64,000 bases of DNA from Novosphingobium clariflavum (GCF_026420865.1 NZ_JAPCWC010000008.1:62001-126000); one strand, 5' to 3'; positions 8,609 to 17,695 are shown, counted from the stretch's first letter. Program-made: numbers and translations. Notes: generated by a model from the letters alone, not told the origin.

Positions 8609-9316
8609 ATGGGTATCTTCTCCCGCACCCGCGACATCATCGCCGCCAACTTCAACGACATGCTCGACAAGGCCGAAGACCCGGCCAAGATGATCCGCCT
8701 GATCATCCTCGAGATGGAAGAGACGCTGGTGGAGGTGCGCACCAGCAGCGCGCGGACCATCGCCGACCAGAAGGAACTGCGCCGCCACGTCGGCAAGCTC
8801 GACCGGCTCCAGGCCGACTGGGGCGACAAGGCCCAGCTCGCGCTCAGCAAGGACCGCGAGGATCTTGCCCGCGCCGCCCTGCTCGAACGCAAGAAGGCCG
8901 CCGACATGGCCGAGCAGCTCAATGCCGAGATCCTCGTGCTGGACGATGCCCTGCGCGCCTACGAGACCGACATCGCGAAGCTGCAGAGCCGCCTGCGCGA
9001 AGCGCGCAGCCGCCAGTCCTCGATCGCCGCGCGCTTGCAGAGCGCCGAGAATCGCGTCAAACTGCGCACCTTGCTGTCGAGCGAGCGCGTGGACGAGGCG
9101 CTGGTGCGCTTCGAACAGCTCGAACGCCGTGTCGACTATGCGGAAGGCCGTGCCGAGGCGATGAGCCTGGCCGACAAGCGCCAGCCGACGCTCGCCGAAG
9201 AGATCGCCGCACTCGCCGATGGCGACACGATCGACGCCGAACTGGCCGAGATGAAGCGCGCGATGGGCACGCCTGCCGCCAGCGCTCCTGCCAAGCCGGA
9301 CGGCGACCCGTTCTGA
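8609..9316 (+). CDS. pspA: Phage shock protein PspA (IM30/ESCRT-III family)
   Basis: PspA binds stressed inner membrane as large assemblies and inhibits PspF when idle. The 235-residue product starts MGIFSRTRDIIAANFNDMLD, the characteristic N-terminal amphipathic region, followed by a long coiled coil (about residues 25-190) rich in E, R, K and L. AAAGGAA lies about ten bases before ATG 8609. The frame is open upstream to an ATG at 8405 that overlaps the preceding stop (ATGA), so a form with 68 extra residues cannot be excluded. The given start matches all homologues I know. Confidence 0.95.
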   Translation: MGIFSRTRDIIAANFNDMLDKAEDPAKMIRLIILEMEETLVEVRTSSARTIADQKELRRHVGKLDRLQADWGDKAQLALSKDREDLARAALLERKKAADMAEQLNAEILVLDDALRAYETDIAKLQSRLREARSRQSSIAARLQSAENRVKLRTLLSSERVDEALVRFEQLERRVDYAEGRAEAMSLADKRQPTLAEEIAALADGDTIDAELAEMKRAMGTPAASAPAKPDGDPF

Positions 9317-9435
9317 TCCTGTCGGCGCGCACCTGGCCTCCCGGCATGCGCGCGCCGTCCGGCCCCTTCAGATGGGGCGTGTGACCGGGAGCGGAGGCCT
9401 GCGGCCTCCAGCGTTTCAGGGGAAGGAAACAAACA

Positions 9436-9876
9436 GTGTCACGCGGAAATTTCTATCTCGACAAGTCGAACGGCAAGATCAAGGGCGTCTGCGCGGGGAT
9501 CGCCGACTATACCGGGATCGACGCATTGTGGGTGCGCCTTGCGGCCGTGCTGCTCACGTGTTTCGGCCTCGCGGGCTTCACGATCTTTGCCTACATCATG
9601 ATCGCCTGGCTGGCCGACGACAAGCCGATGTACCTCTATTCCGAAGAGGAGGAGGACCGCCTGCTGCGCCGCATGGAACAGCGCCGCGTGCGCCGCAGCC
9701 GCGGGCTTGATCGCGGCCTCAATCTCAGCGGCTTCGGCATGACCCGCGAAACCGCCCGCTCCAGCCGCCTGCGCTCGGACATCTCGGACATCGACCGCCG
9801 CGTCGCCGAGATGGAGGAACACTACAAGACCAGCAGCACCTCGCGCCTCGCCGCCGAAATCGACAGCCTGCGCTGA
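9436..9876 (+). CDS. pspC: PspC-domain envelope stress membrane protein
   Basis: The 146-residue product starts at GTG 9436 after AAGGAAA. Residues of about 5-65 are a PspC domain: FYLDKSNGKIKGVCAGIADY, then a hydrophobic hairpin (LWVRLAAVLLTCFGLAG, FAYIMIAWL). The rest is a charged cytoplasmic coiled-coil tail. PspC transmits membrane damage to PspA and PspF. Two GC-rich inverted repeats lie in the 119-base gap after pspA (9323-9356 and 9393-9410) and might lower expression of the distal genes relative to pspA. Confidence 0.92.
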   Translation: MSRGNFYLDKSNGKIKGVCAGIADYTGIDALWVRLAAVLLTCFGLAGFTIFAYIMIAWLADDKPMYLYSEEEEDRLLRRMEQRRVRRSRGLDRGLNLSGFGMTRETARSSRLRSDISDIDRRVAEMEEHYKTSSTSRLAAEIDSLR

Positions 9877-9909
9877 CCCGCCCCCCGACGGCAAGAGAGA
9901 TACAGGACC

Positions 9910-10209
9910 ATGGACAACCACACGATCGCGCTGCTCATTCCGCTGGCGCCGTTCATCATCGGCGGTTTCGCGATCTGGACCCGCCACCAGCGCAAGATGG
10001 CGGAACTGCAGGTCGAGGCGACGGCCGAAAAGGCCGCCCAATACGCCTCGAACTCCCGCGAGCTGGAAGAGCGCGTGCGCGTGCTCGAACGCATCATCAC
10101 CGATGGCGGCTACGACACCGCGCTCCAGATCGAGGCCCTGCGCGACACACGGATCGGCGATCAGCGCGCCATGGAAGCCGGCACGACGGAAAAGGAAACC
10201 CGCCAGTGA
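9910..10209 (+). CDS. PspB-like membrane protein, tandem copy 1
   Basis: This 99-residue protein has an N-terminal transmembrane helix (IALLIPLAPFIIGGFAIW) and a cytoplasmic helix ending LERIITDGGYDTALQIEAL. That C-terminal signature recurs in the next three genes and matches the PspB family tail. It shares AEKAAQYA with copy 2. In the psp system PspB works with PspC to relieve PspA inhibition of PspF. The stop overlaps the GTG start of copy 2. Confidence 0.85.
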   Translation: MDNHTIALLIPLAPFIIGGFAIWTRHQRKMAELQVEATAEKAAQYASNSRELEERVRVLERIITDGGYDTALQIEALRDTRIGDQRAMEAGTTEKETRQ

Positions 10210-10490
10210 GCTTCGGAGACTTCATGGGCCTGGCCGCCGTCATGGGCGCGATGATCGCCATGGCCGCGATCCTTGCCGGGGCCTACAAGCGCCGCCTTGC
10301 CTTCCTGGAGCGCAAGCTGGAGCTGACCGCGGGCATCACCGCCCAGAACGCCGCCGAAAAGGCCGCGCAGTACGCCACCCATAATGCCGAGATCGAGAGC
10401 CGCCTGCGCGCCCTCGAAACCATCGTCACCGACGGCGCCTGGGACACCGCGCGCCAGATCGAAACGCTGCGCGAACCGCGCGCGAACTGA
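10206..10490 (+). CDS. PspB-like membrane protein, tandem copy 2
   Basis: This 94-residue protein starts at GTG 10206, overlapping the stop of copy 1 (GTGA), so translation is probably coupled. It has an N-terminal transmembrane helix (MGLAAVMGAMIAMAAILAGA), the shared AEKAAQYA segment and the tail LETIVTDGAWDTARQIETL. It is the closest relative of copy 1 among the four and looks like a tandem duplicate. Confidence 0.83.
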   Translation: MSFGDFMGLAAVMGAMIAMAAILAGAYKRRLAFLERKLELTAGITAQNAAEKAAQYATHNAEIESRLRALETIVTDGAWDTARQIETLREPRAN

Positions 10491-10509
10491 CCACAGGGGA
10501 CTTTCACAC

Positions 10510-10848
10510 ATGGCACTCGACTTCGTCATGATCGAAGCGCTCGCACCCGTCATCATCTCGGCGACCGCGGTGGCGACGCTGGGCTGGGTGGTCAACAACT
10601 GGCTGCGCATGCGCAACGGCTATCCGCTCGAGAATTCGTGGGGCAAGGCGGTCTACCCCAAGGACGACACCGAGGCCCAGGCCCGCGTGCAACTGCTGAC
10701 CCAGGAGAATGCCCAGCTGCGCGCCGAAGTCGGTTCGATCAAGGACCGCCTCGCCAGCGTCGAGCGGATTGTCACCGACCAGGGTTATGATGTAGCCCGC
10801 CAGATCGAAGGCCTGCGCGAGGCCCGCCACGAGGTTACCAAGCAATGA
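10510..10848 (+). CDS. PspB-like membrane protein, tandem copy 3
   Basis: The 112-residue product starts at ATG 10510 (MALDFVMIEALAPVIIS) after AGGGGA. It has one N-terminal transmembrane helix, a linker unlike the other copies (residues of about 35-60), and a coiled-coil tail VERIVTDQGYDVARQIEGL of the PspB type. Its stop overlaps the start of copy 4 (ATGA). Frames upstream of this ATG are shadows of copy 2. Confidence 0.83.
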   Translation: MALDFVMIEALAPVIISATAVATLGWVVNNWLRMRNGYPLENSWGKAVYPKDDTEAQARVQLLTQENAQLRAEVGSIKDRLASVERIVTDQGYDVARQIEGLREARHEVTKQ

Positions 10849-11084
10849 GCTTCTGGACTGCCGTTGTCGTCATGTTCGCCATCGCCAGCGGGGTCTGGCT
10901 GCGCGCCCAGAAGCTGCGCGGCGAGAAGCTGGGCTTCGGCGCCGGAGACGATGGCCAGCGCGAACACGAACTCGAAGCCGAAGTCGAAAACCTGCGCAAG
11001 CGCATCGCCGTGCTCGAACGCATCGCCACCGATGACAAGCGCGGTTCCGACCTCGCCCGCCAGATCGAGGCGCTGCGGGATTGA
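10845..11084 (+). CDS. PspB-like membrane protein, tandem copy 4
   Basis: At 79 residues this is the shortest copy. It has an N-terminal helix (FWTAVVVMFAIASGVWL), a charged linker and the tail LERIATDDKRGSDLARQIEA. The start overlaps the stop of copy 3. Just after its stop, 11100-11118 repeats the last codons plus stop (11067-11085) with one mismatch, a small 3-prime-end duplication. It is the last gene of the psp operon before the convergent PAP2 gene. Confidence 0.83.
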   Translation: MSFWTAVVVMFAIASGVWLRAQKLRGEKLGFGAGDDGQREHELEAEVENLRKRIAVLERIATDDKRGSDLARQIEALRD

Positions 11085-11153
11085 GGCCGCTCCGGGGTTG
11101 AGGCCCTGCGGGATTGAGTAAAGTCCGCCCGCAAGCGAATTTACAGACCTCTC

Positions 11154-12188
11154 TCAGGCCGCGAGAAGCCCCGCTTCTCGCGCGCCGCTGCGCCGCAGCA
11201 TCGCCCGGTAGGCCATGACCAGCGAGAGCGAGACCCCCGCCACCGCCGCACCGATGATCATGTCGATCAGGTAGTGCGTTCCCTCCACCGGGGTCGACAG
11301 CAGCATCGCCGTGTTCAGGGTAACGATCGGCCAGCGCAGCCCGGCGATCCGCCAGCCCGCCGCGATATAGAGAACCGCCGCCGCGGTGTGGAAGCTCGGC
11401 GCCGAGACGATCCCGCGCAAGTGGGCGATGTCGACTTGCGTCACGCTGTGCGCCCGCAAGCCCGGGATCAGCCCCTGCTGCCACAGCTCGCTCTCGGGCA
11501 TATAGGGGATTGCCCCGTGCCACAGGTAGGAGAACGGGCCGACCGCCGGCATCAGGCTGAACACGCCGAGCGTGATTACGGCCGCCAGCCAGAAGGCGGC
11601 GAGAAACTCGTAGGCCCGGCCCTGCCGTCCGGTCCAGGCCGCATGGGCCAGCAGCACCGCCGGAGTGAAATAGATGCTGCGGTAGGCGGCCGTGCCCAGC
11701 AGTTGCAGCAAGGGATGCGCGGCGACGCGCCGGTAGCAGGCCAGCCAGTCGAACCCAAGCGCCAGGTCGATGCGCTGCAAGGCCGCATCGGCATAACCAT
11801 GCGTGAGCGCCGCCACCGGATAGCTCGCCGTCGCCCCCATCAGCGAGATCAGCGTGAAAAGCGCCGCATACTCGCTGAAGCGGGCGACCGGTACGGCGTG
11901 GCGCCAGTCGCTGCGCGGCAAGCCGAAACGCAGGATGAGCAAGGCCAGGCCCGCGCCATAGAACGGCAGGTTGTCACCGTGCCACGGATCGATGTGCAAC
12001 GCCGCGCGGCGCATCAGCAGCGACAGCACGCAGAGACTGACCAGCAGAGCGACCAGCAAATGCCGCCGCAGACGCGGCCCGCTCTTGCGCAGGGCCGCCA
12101 GGGCCGTGGCCATTGCGGCGGCCTGTGCATCGTGCGCAGCGGCCACGGGACTATCTTGCAGGCGCCAGGACGGCGGCGTCGGGATCAT
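11154..12188 (-). CDS. PAP2-superfamily membrane protein (inositolphosphotransferase Aur1/Ipt1-like)
   Basis: The 344-residue product has about eight hydrophobic segments and a PAP2-type active site near the C-terminus: SAPSFHTAAAVLYIAAG (catalytic His) and GTHYLIDMIIGAAVAG (second His and Asp). The layout resembles bacterial PAP2_3/Aur1-like proteins that move phosphate-linked head groups. In a sphingolipid-making order a role in sphingolipid or undecaprenyl-phosphate metabolism is plausible but inferred. I start at ATG 12188. The frame stays open further upstream without family similarity. It is convergent with the psp operon. Confidence 0.85.
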   Translation of the reverse strand: MIPTPPSWRLQDSPVAAAHDAQAAAMATALAALRKSGPRLRRHLLVALLVSLCVLSLLMRRAALHIDPWHGDNLPFYGAGLALLILRFGLPRSDWRHAVPVARFSEYAALFTLISLMGATASYPVAALTHGYADAALQRIDLALGFDWLACYRRVAAHPLLQLLGTAAYRSIYFTPAVLLAHAAWTGRQGRAYEFLAAFWLAAVITLGVFSLMPAVGPFSYLWHGAIPYMPESELWQQGLIPGLRAHSVTQVDIAHLRGIVSAPSFHTAAAVLYIAAGWRIAGLRWPIVTLNTAMLLSTPVEGTHYLIDMIIGAAVAGVSLSLVMAYRAMLRRSGAREAGLLAA

Positions 12189-12316
12189 CGAATCGAATCC
12201 AGGAGGGTATGAAAGCGTAACACCGGGCTCCGGCGATCCGCCCGCGACGCTTAAGCGAAGGTGAACTGGATAGCCATAGACCGCATGCGTTCGCCGGCTC
12301 CCATCCCCATTCCGGT

Positions 12317-13141
12317 TCAGATCGAGACGGGAACCATTCCCTGCGCATCGGCATCGTAGCGGCAGAACGAGAGGCTGCGGTCGTGCCCGATCACCGCCAG
12401 CGTCCCGTCGTGAAGACGCGCCTCGCCCGAAGCGATGCGGCGGTCCGCAGTCGCGATGACATCGGCAATATCGGTGAAGTCTGCTCCTTCCAGCGCTGTC
12501 AGCCCATAGTTCCACCATTGCAGGCGCAGCAGTTCGGCAATGACTTCCGGCTCGAAACGATAGCGGATGATCCGCGCGGGCGAGCCGCCGACAATCGCGT
12601 AAGGCGGGACATCCTTCGTCACCACCGCGCGCGCCGCAACGATCGCGCCATCACCGATCGTCACCCCGCACCGAATGAAGGCGCCTTCGCCGATCCACAC
12701 ATCGTTTCCGATACGGACCTTGTTCGCCCGCTCGCCCAGTGCCGAGGCCAACTTGCGTCCAGCAACGGCCATGCCGTGCCGGTTGTTGGCCTTGAAGGTC
12801 TCGATCGCACTCCCCTTCATCGGGAAACCTAGGAAGATCGGACTGGCGGACACGAAATCGGTGGGATGCTCGGACTGGCCGCAAATCACGTTGGCTGCGA
12901 TCGAACAGAAGCGGCCGATGGATTCGATGTGCAGCATGAAGGTGCTCGACCCATTGATGCCGATATAGCTAAACGCGCCCATGAAACCGAACTTGAAGAC
13001 GCCGTAATCGAGCCGTGCCGGGCTTTCGATGATCGTCTCGCTAGTATCGTGATGGGTGTACAGGAACTGGGTGTCCCCCCGAATCTCGATATCGATGCCG
13101 TTCAGCGATGCGATCTGGTCATCGGAAAGAGCGGCAATCAT
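12317..13141 (-). CDS. CatB/Vat-type hexapeptide-repeat O-acetyltransferase
   Basis: This 274-residue protein has a left-handed beta-helix: repeats such as [20 protein letters not shown], ending [20 protein letters not shown], the signature of the xenobiotic acetyltransferase (CatB/Vat) branch. [11 protein letters not shown] carries the conserved catalytic His of that branch. It should transfer acetyl from acetyl-CoA to a hydroxyl group on a small molecule or sugar. Drug resistance cannot be inferred from this alone. ATG 13141 has GAGG at a good distance. An ATG 51 bases upstream is an alternative. About 65 C-terminal residues after the helix are not familiar. Confidence 0.85.
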   Translation of the reverse strand: MIAALSDDQIASLNGIDIEIRGDTQFLYTHHDTSETIIESPARLDYGVFKFGFMGAFSYIGINGSSTFMLHIESIGRFCSIAANVICGQSEHPTDFVSASPIFLGFPMKGSAIETFKANNRHGMAVAGRKLASALGERANKVRIGNDVWIGEGAFIRCGVTIGDGAIVAARAVVTKDVPPYAIVGGSPARIIRYRFEPEVIAELLRLQWWNYGLTALEGADFTDIADVIATADRRIASGEARLHDGTLAVIGHDRSLSFCRYDADAQGMVPVSI

Positions 13142-13256
13142 CCTGAACCTCAATAGTGTTGAGGCCTTATTATAGGCGGCACTCAGCCGCATGAGCCGAA
13201 CATCGCAAATGGCCGCGCCTTACATTTTGTCAAATGAAGTCGCGACCACGGATCCT

Positions 13257-15311
13257 TCAGCGGATCGGCACTTTCGCCTCCAACTCGGCCAGCCACACCG
13301 CCGCGCTGGCATCGGACGGCGCGCGCCAGTCACCGCGCGGGCTCAGCGCGCCGCCGGACGACACCTTCGGCCCGTTCGGCACCGCCGAGCGCTTGAACTG
13401 GCTGAAAGCGAAGAAACGCCGCAGGAACTTCTCCAGCCAGGAGCGGATCGCGGCGAGGTCGTACTCGTTCTTGCGGTCCTCGGGGAAACCCGCAGGCCAG
13501 GTGCCGAGGGCAGCGTCGTGCCAGGCATGGAGCGCGAGGAACGCCACTTTCGACGGCTTCTGCCCGAAGCGCATGACGTGATGCAGGAAGAAGTCGTTGA
13601 GTTCGTAAGGCCCGATCTTCGCCTCGGTGCTCTGGATCGCGCCGTCCGCGCCTGCCGGCACGAGTTCGGGCGAGATCTCGGTGCCGAGGATGGCGAGCAG
13701 CACTTCCTCGGTTTCCGCGCCGAACTGGCCGGTCGTGGCGCACCAGCGGATCAGGTACTGGATCAGCGTCTTGGGCACGCCCGCATTGACCGTGTAGTGG
13801 CTCATCTGGTCGCCGACACCGTAAGTGCACCAGCCCAGCGCCAGTTCGGACAAGTCGCCGGTGCCGATCACGAAGCCGTCGTGCTGGTTGGCGAGGCGGA
13901 ACAGGTAATCGGTGCGCAGGCCCGCCTGCACGTTCTCGAAGGTCACGTCATAGACGGGCTCCCCATTCGAGAAAGCGTGGCCGATGTCCTGCAGCATCGT
14001 CGTCGCGGCGGGGCGGATGTCGATCTCCTCGGCGGTGATGCCCACGGCGTTCATCAGCGTCCAGGCATTGGATTTCGTGCCGTCGCTGGTGGCGAAACCG
14101 GGCATCGTGTAGCCGCGAATGAAGCTGCGCGGCAGGCCCAGCCGGTCGCAGGCGCGGGCGGCGACGATCAGCGCGTGGGTGGAATCGAGCCCGCCCGAGA
14201 TGCCGATCACCATCGACTTCGCGCCGGTAGCCTCGATCCGGCGCATCAGGCCGTCCACCTGGATATTGAACGCCTCGTAGCAGTCGGCATCGAGCTTGTC
14301 GGCGCGCGAGGGCACGAAGGGGAAGCGCGAGACCGGGCGGATCAACCCGATGTCGCCGCCCGCCGGGGCATGGCGGAAGCGCACGGTGCGGAACGTCTCG
14401 TCCGGCCTGCCCGCCACTTCGGCCGCGTCGTTGAACGTGGGCACGCGCATGCGGTCCATGACGATGCGATCGACATCGACGTCGGCGATGCAGAGTTCGG
14501 CCTCCAGCGAGAAGCGCTCGCTCTCGGCCAGGAGGTCGCCCAGTTCGTAGACGATGCCCTGCCCGTCCCAGGCAAGGTCGGTCGTGCTCTCGCCGTGGCC
14601 CGCCGCCGAATAGATATAGGCCGCCGTGGCCCGGGCCGACTGCGAGCGGCAGAGCAGGTGCCGCTCGTCCGACTTGCCGATGACGATGTTGGAAGCCGAA
14701 AGGTTGCACAGGATGGTCGCCCCGGCGAGCGCGCCGTGCGAGCTGGGCGGAGTGGCGGCCCAGATGTCCTCGCAGATCTCGATGAAGAAGCGGAAGTTGG
14801 GCAAGACTTCGGAGGCGAAGACCAGATCGACGCCGAAGGGCACCTCCTGCCCGTTCACGCGGATGGTCTGGCCCTTCAGCGTCTTGCCGCTGGCGAACCA
14901 GCGCTTTTCGTAGAACTCGCGGTAGTTGGGCAGGTAGGACTTGGGCACCACGCCCAGCAGCCGCCCATGCGCGATGGCGAGCGCGCAGTTGTAGAGCCGC
15001 CCCTTGTGCGGCAGCGCCGCGCCGACCAGCAGCACCGGTGAAAGATCGGCGCTGGCGTGGACGATTTCCGCCACGGCCGCTTCCACCGCCTCGATCATCG
15101 CCGCCTGCAAGTGCAGGTCGTCGATCGCGTAGGAGGAGAGGCACAGTTCGGGAAAGACCAAGAGGTCCACATGCGCCTCATGCGCGCGCTGCGCCTCGGC
15201 CAGCACGGCGTCGCGGTTGAAGGCGACATCGGCGGTGCGGACCTTGGGCGTGGACGTGGCGACGCGCACGAAGCCGTGTTCGTGCATGGAATAGAAGGGA
15301 TGTGCACTCAT
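13257..15311 (-). CDS. nadE: Glutamine-dependent NAD+ synthetase
   Basis: This 684-residue enzyme makes NAD+ from nicotinic acid adenine dinucleotide, ATP and glutamine. The N-terminal nitrilase-type glutaminase domain shows the Glu-Lys-Cys triad: E55 (FPELCLSSYAID), K123 (VPKSYLPNYREF) and C180 (FFIEICEDIWA). The C-terminal synthetase domain has the ATP-pyrophosphatase P-loop SGGLDS (372-377). The length matches two-domain NadE proteins. I start at ATG 15311 (MSAHPFYSMHEHGFVRVATS). The open frame upstream overlaps sufE and is not homologous. It diverges from sufE with a 78-base gap. Confidence 0.96.
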   Translation of the reverse strand: MSAHPFYSMHEHGFVRVATSTPKVRTADVAFNRDAVLAEAQRAHEAHVDLLVFPELCLSSYAIDDLHLQAAMIEAVEAAVAEIVHASADLSPVLLVGAALPHKGRLYNCALAIAHGRLLGVVPKSYLPNYREFYEKRWFASGKTLKGQTIRVNGQEVPFGVDLVFASEVLPNFRFFIEICEDIWAATPPSSHGALAGATILCNLSASNIVIGKSDERHLLCRSQSARATAAYIYSAAGHGESTTDLAWDGQGIVYELGDLLAESERFSLEAELCIADVDVDRIVMDRMRVPTFNDAAEVAGRPDETFRTVRFRHAPAGGDIGLIRPVSRFPFVPSRADKLDADCYEAFNIQVDGLMRRIEATGAKSMVIGISGGLDSTHALIVAARACDRLGLPRSFIRGYTMPGFATSDGTKSNAWTLMNAVGITAEEIDIRPAATTMLQDIGHAFSNGEPVYDVTFENVQAGLRTDYLFRLANQHDGFVIGTGDLSELALGWCTYGVGDQMSHYTVNAGVPKTLIQYLIRWCATTGQFGAETEEVLLAILGTEISPELVPAGADGAIQSTEAKIGPYELNDFFLHHVMRFGQKPSKVAFLALHAWHDAALGTWPAGFPEDRKNEYDLAAIRSWLEKFLRRFFAFSQFKRSAVPNGPKVSSGGALSPRGDWRAPSDASAAVWLAELEAKVPIR

Positions 15312-15389
15312 GGCCAAATCCCTGACAGGAACGAGCGCGAGAGGCAACTTCCCCTTGCCCTCCCCCGCGCCGCGCTTAAATGGCAGGTC

Positions 15390-15812
15390 ATGCGCAGCCT
15401 CGACGACATCCGCGAAGAATACGAGTTTTCCGAAGGCGATGAACGCTATCGCCTGTTGATCGGCCTCGGTTCCGAACTCGACCCCATGCCCGATGCGCTC
15501 AAGACGGACGCCACCAAAGTGCGCGGCTGTTCGGCCAGCGTCTGGGTCTATCCGATGGCGCAGGCGGACGGCACGCTGCACTTCCTGGCGGACAGCAACG
15601 CGGCGATCACCAAGGGCATCGTCTCGCTGGTGATCTCCGCCGTGCAGGACCGCCCCGCCGCCGAAGTGGCCGCGACCGACATCGCCGCCGCGCTGGAGCC
15701 GTTCGACCTCAAGAACCAGCTCTCCTCCAACCGCACCCAGGGCGTGCCCAACATGATCGCGCTGATCCGCGAGACGGCGGCGCGCTATGCGCAAGGCGCG
15801 GGAACGGAATGA
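15390..15812 (+). CDS. sufE: Cysteine desulfurase accessory protein SufE
   Basis: SufE accepts sulfane sulfur from SufS and passes it to the Fe-S scaffold. The 140-residue product has the family fold: DDIREEYEFSEGDERYRLLI, LGSELDPMPDALKTD and the active cysteine C47 in VRGCSASVW, ending near EPFDLKNQLSSNRTQGVPNM. ATG 15390 is the homologous start. Its stop overlaps the start of the DUF454 gene (ATGA). Confidence 0.95.
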   Translation: MRSLDDIREEYEFSEGDERYRLLIGLGSELDPMPDALKTDATKVRGCSASVWVYPMAQADGTLHFLADSNAAITKGIVSLVISAVQDRPAAEVAATDIAAALEPFDLKNQLSSNRTQGVPNMIALIRETAARYAQGAGTE

Positions 15813-16168
15813 GGCACGTCGGCCGCCACGCATGGATGGCGGCGGGGCTGTTCTTCGTGGCGCTGGGCACGATCGGCATCTTCCTGCCGGTGATGCCGAC
15901 GGTGGTGTTCTACCTGCTGGCCGCCTGGTGCTTCGGCAAGAGCCACCCGGCATGGGCCGAACGGCTCTACAACCACCCCACCCACGGCCATCACTTGCGC
16001 GCATGGCGCGACCGGCGCGCCATCAGCCGCAAGGGCAAGGTCTCGGCGATCCTTGCCATGAGCGCCTCGGTGCCGTTCACCGGATTCACCGTCGGCTGGC
16101 CCTGGGTGCTGATCCCGGCGGGCGTGCTGCTGGTGATCGGCCCGTGGATCTGGACCCGCGCCGAATAG
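15809..16168 (+). CDS. DUF454 (YbaN family) inner-membrane protein
   Basis: This 119-residue protein carries the YbaN signature: LGTIGIFLPVMPTVVFYLLA, CFGKSHPAWAERLYNHP and a basic loop before two more hydrophobic helices (KVSAILAMSASVPFTG, VLIPAGVLLVIGPWIW). Three or four membrane spans are likely. The function of the family is unknown. It is translationally coupled to sufE by a 4-base overlap. Confidence 0.92.
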   Translation: MRHVGRHAWMAAGLFFVALGTIGIFLPVMPTVVFYLLAAWCFGKSHPAWAERLYNHPTHGHHLRAWRDRRAISRKGKVSAILAMSASVPFTGFTVGWPWVLIPAGVLLVIGPWIWTRAE

Positions 16169-16178
16169 ACGGCCCTCT

Positions 16179-16282
16179 AGAGCGTTTTGCGATCTGATTG
16201 AATCAGATCGGGCTCTCCAGATTCTTTGTTTTCCGCGTTTTTCCGAGTCACTGCGGGTTCCACTCCGTTCGAAAAACGCTCT
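16179..16282. repeat. Palindromic intergenic repeat, family 1, copy A
   Basis: The 104-bp element starts AGAGCGTTTT and ends AAAAACGCTCT, so its ends are inverted repeats. It contains an internal palindrome (GATCTGATTGAATCAGATC). It matches the reverse complement of the element at 46011-46104 nearly throughout, apart from about ten extra bases. It fills the gap between two convergent genes and could act as a bidirectional terminator. Copies B and C (23203-23252, 24526-24625) share the ends and the CCGAGTCA core. Confidence 0.88.
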
Positions 16283-16288
16283 GAAGGA

Positions 16289-17695
16289 TCAGCGCGCCGC
16301 CACCTGCCGGGGCCGGCCGTCGCGGCCGTAGACATCCTCCAGCAGCGCCACCCCGTCCCCGTCTGCCGCAGCGGTAAGGTACGTGAGATAGACCGGGACC
16401 GCGGCCGGCAGGGCCACCTGCTGCTCGGGCGCGCTGCCCGGGGCAGGAAGCCGGTAGGCCGCTCCCATCAGCCAGCGCCCCAGTTCATCCGCATTGCCGA
16501 GCCGGACGCAGCCGTTGGAAAAGTGCCGGTTCTCCTTCAGCAGCAAGTCCCGGCTCGGCGTATCGTGCAGGTAGATACCCTCGCCGTTCGGGAACACGAA
16601 CTTGACCTTGCCCATCGAATTCGTCGGCCCCGGCAGTTCGCGCACGCGCAAGTCCCGCGTGCCCGCCGCCACCGCGCGCCAGTCGATCGTGGCGGGATCG
16701 ATGCGCCGGGGATTGTCACCCCAGTCCGACAGGGCCTCCATGTGCATCGAGGCCAGCGTACGCCCGGCCAGCACCTTGCGGGCGATGCTGTCGCGGGTAA
16801 GGTAGTCGGGCACGTTCCAGTAGGGATTGAACACCGCCCAGCCGACGTAGCCCGCCAGCATCGGCGTCTGCGTCCGGCCCGCGCCCACCACCACTTTCAT
16901 CGATCCGGCCAGCCTGCCGTCCTGATAGTACCAGAGGCGGGCGCTGGCCGCATCGACGACGATATGGCGCACCGAGGCGGGCGGCAGCACCCGCGCCCGC
17001 TCGATGTTGAGGCGGATGACCCCAACCATCTCCTCGCCCTCACCCCGCGCCAGCGCGGTGCGCAGCAGATCGCGCAGGCGCAGGTAGTGCGGGCTCATCC
17101 AGGCCATGGTCTGCAGATGGGTGCCTAGGTCCTGCGCCGTTGCCGCGCGCAGCACCGCCTCGTCGTCGAGCCGGGGCGGTTCGAGCCCCGGCCCGACAAA
17201 CGTCATGCCGACATCGCGCGTCTCCCGCATCTCGTGGACATAGCGCACAAAGACGCGCGACAGCGCCAGTTCGGCACGGGCCTGCGCGCGCGGATCGCCG
17301 CCCTGCGCGGCGGCCAAGGCGCCGCGCAGGGCGGCGGGATCGTAATGGCCGGGCCTGAGCCCATCGAGATCGGCCTCGCCAAGCTCCTCCAGCAGGAGCT
17401 CGGCCGGCCTGCCGATCTGCCCGTTCTCCAGCCAGAGCGGGCGGTAACCCCGCGCCGCGTAGAACCGGCCGAGCTTTCCGCCCGCCTCGGCCCGGATCGC
17501 CGCCTGGAGGGCAAGCTCCCCTGCGGCTCCCGGCGCGCCTGAAGCGGCGTCCGGAGGCGCACCGGAGAGCTTGCTGGCAGGCGTGCCGGGCCCCGATGCA
17601 CGCACCGACGCCAGCGCCGATCCGCTCGGCAGCGCCGTCGCGGCGAGGACCAGCGCAGCCGCGCCGGCGCCAGGGAGAAGCGGGCGGCAGGTCAT
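16289..17695 (-). CDS. L,D-transpeptidase (YcbB/LdtD-like), periplasmic
   Basis: The 468-residue product begins with a signal peptide (LLPGAGAAALVLAATALPSGSALA). The middle contains the N-terminal and scaffold parts of YcbB-type enzymes (ARGYRPLWLENGQIG near residue 85). The C-terminal YkuD domain has IYLHDTPSRDLLL and the catalytic segment HFSNGCVRLG with nucleophile C396. These enzymes form 3-3 crosslinks in peptidoglycan or attach proteins to it. ATG 17695 gives a good signal peptide. The gene is convergent with DUF454 across a repeat element. Confidence 0.92.
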   Translation of the reverse strand: MTCRPLLPGAGAAALVLAATALPSGSALASVRASGPGTPASKLSGAPPDAASGAPGAAGELALQAAIRAEAGGKLGRFYAARGYRPLWLENGQIGRPAELLLEELGEADLDGLRPGHYDPAALRGALAAAQGGDPRAQARAELALSRVFVRYVHEMRETRDVGMTFVGPGLEPPRLDDEAVLRAATAQDLGTHLQTMAWMSPHYLRLRDLLRTALARGEGEEMVGVIRLNIERARVLPPASVRHIVVDAASARLWYYQDGRLAGSMKVVVGAGRTQTPMLAGYVGWAVFNPYWNVPDYLTRDSIARKVLAGRTLASMHMEALSDWGDNPRRIDPATIDWRAVAAGTRDLRVRELPGPTNSMGKVKFVFPNGEGIYLHDTPSRDLLLKENRHFSNGCVRLGNADELGRWLMGAAYRLPAPGSAPEQQVALPAAVPVYLTYLTAAADGDGVALLEDVYGRDGRPRQVAAR

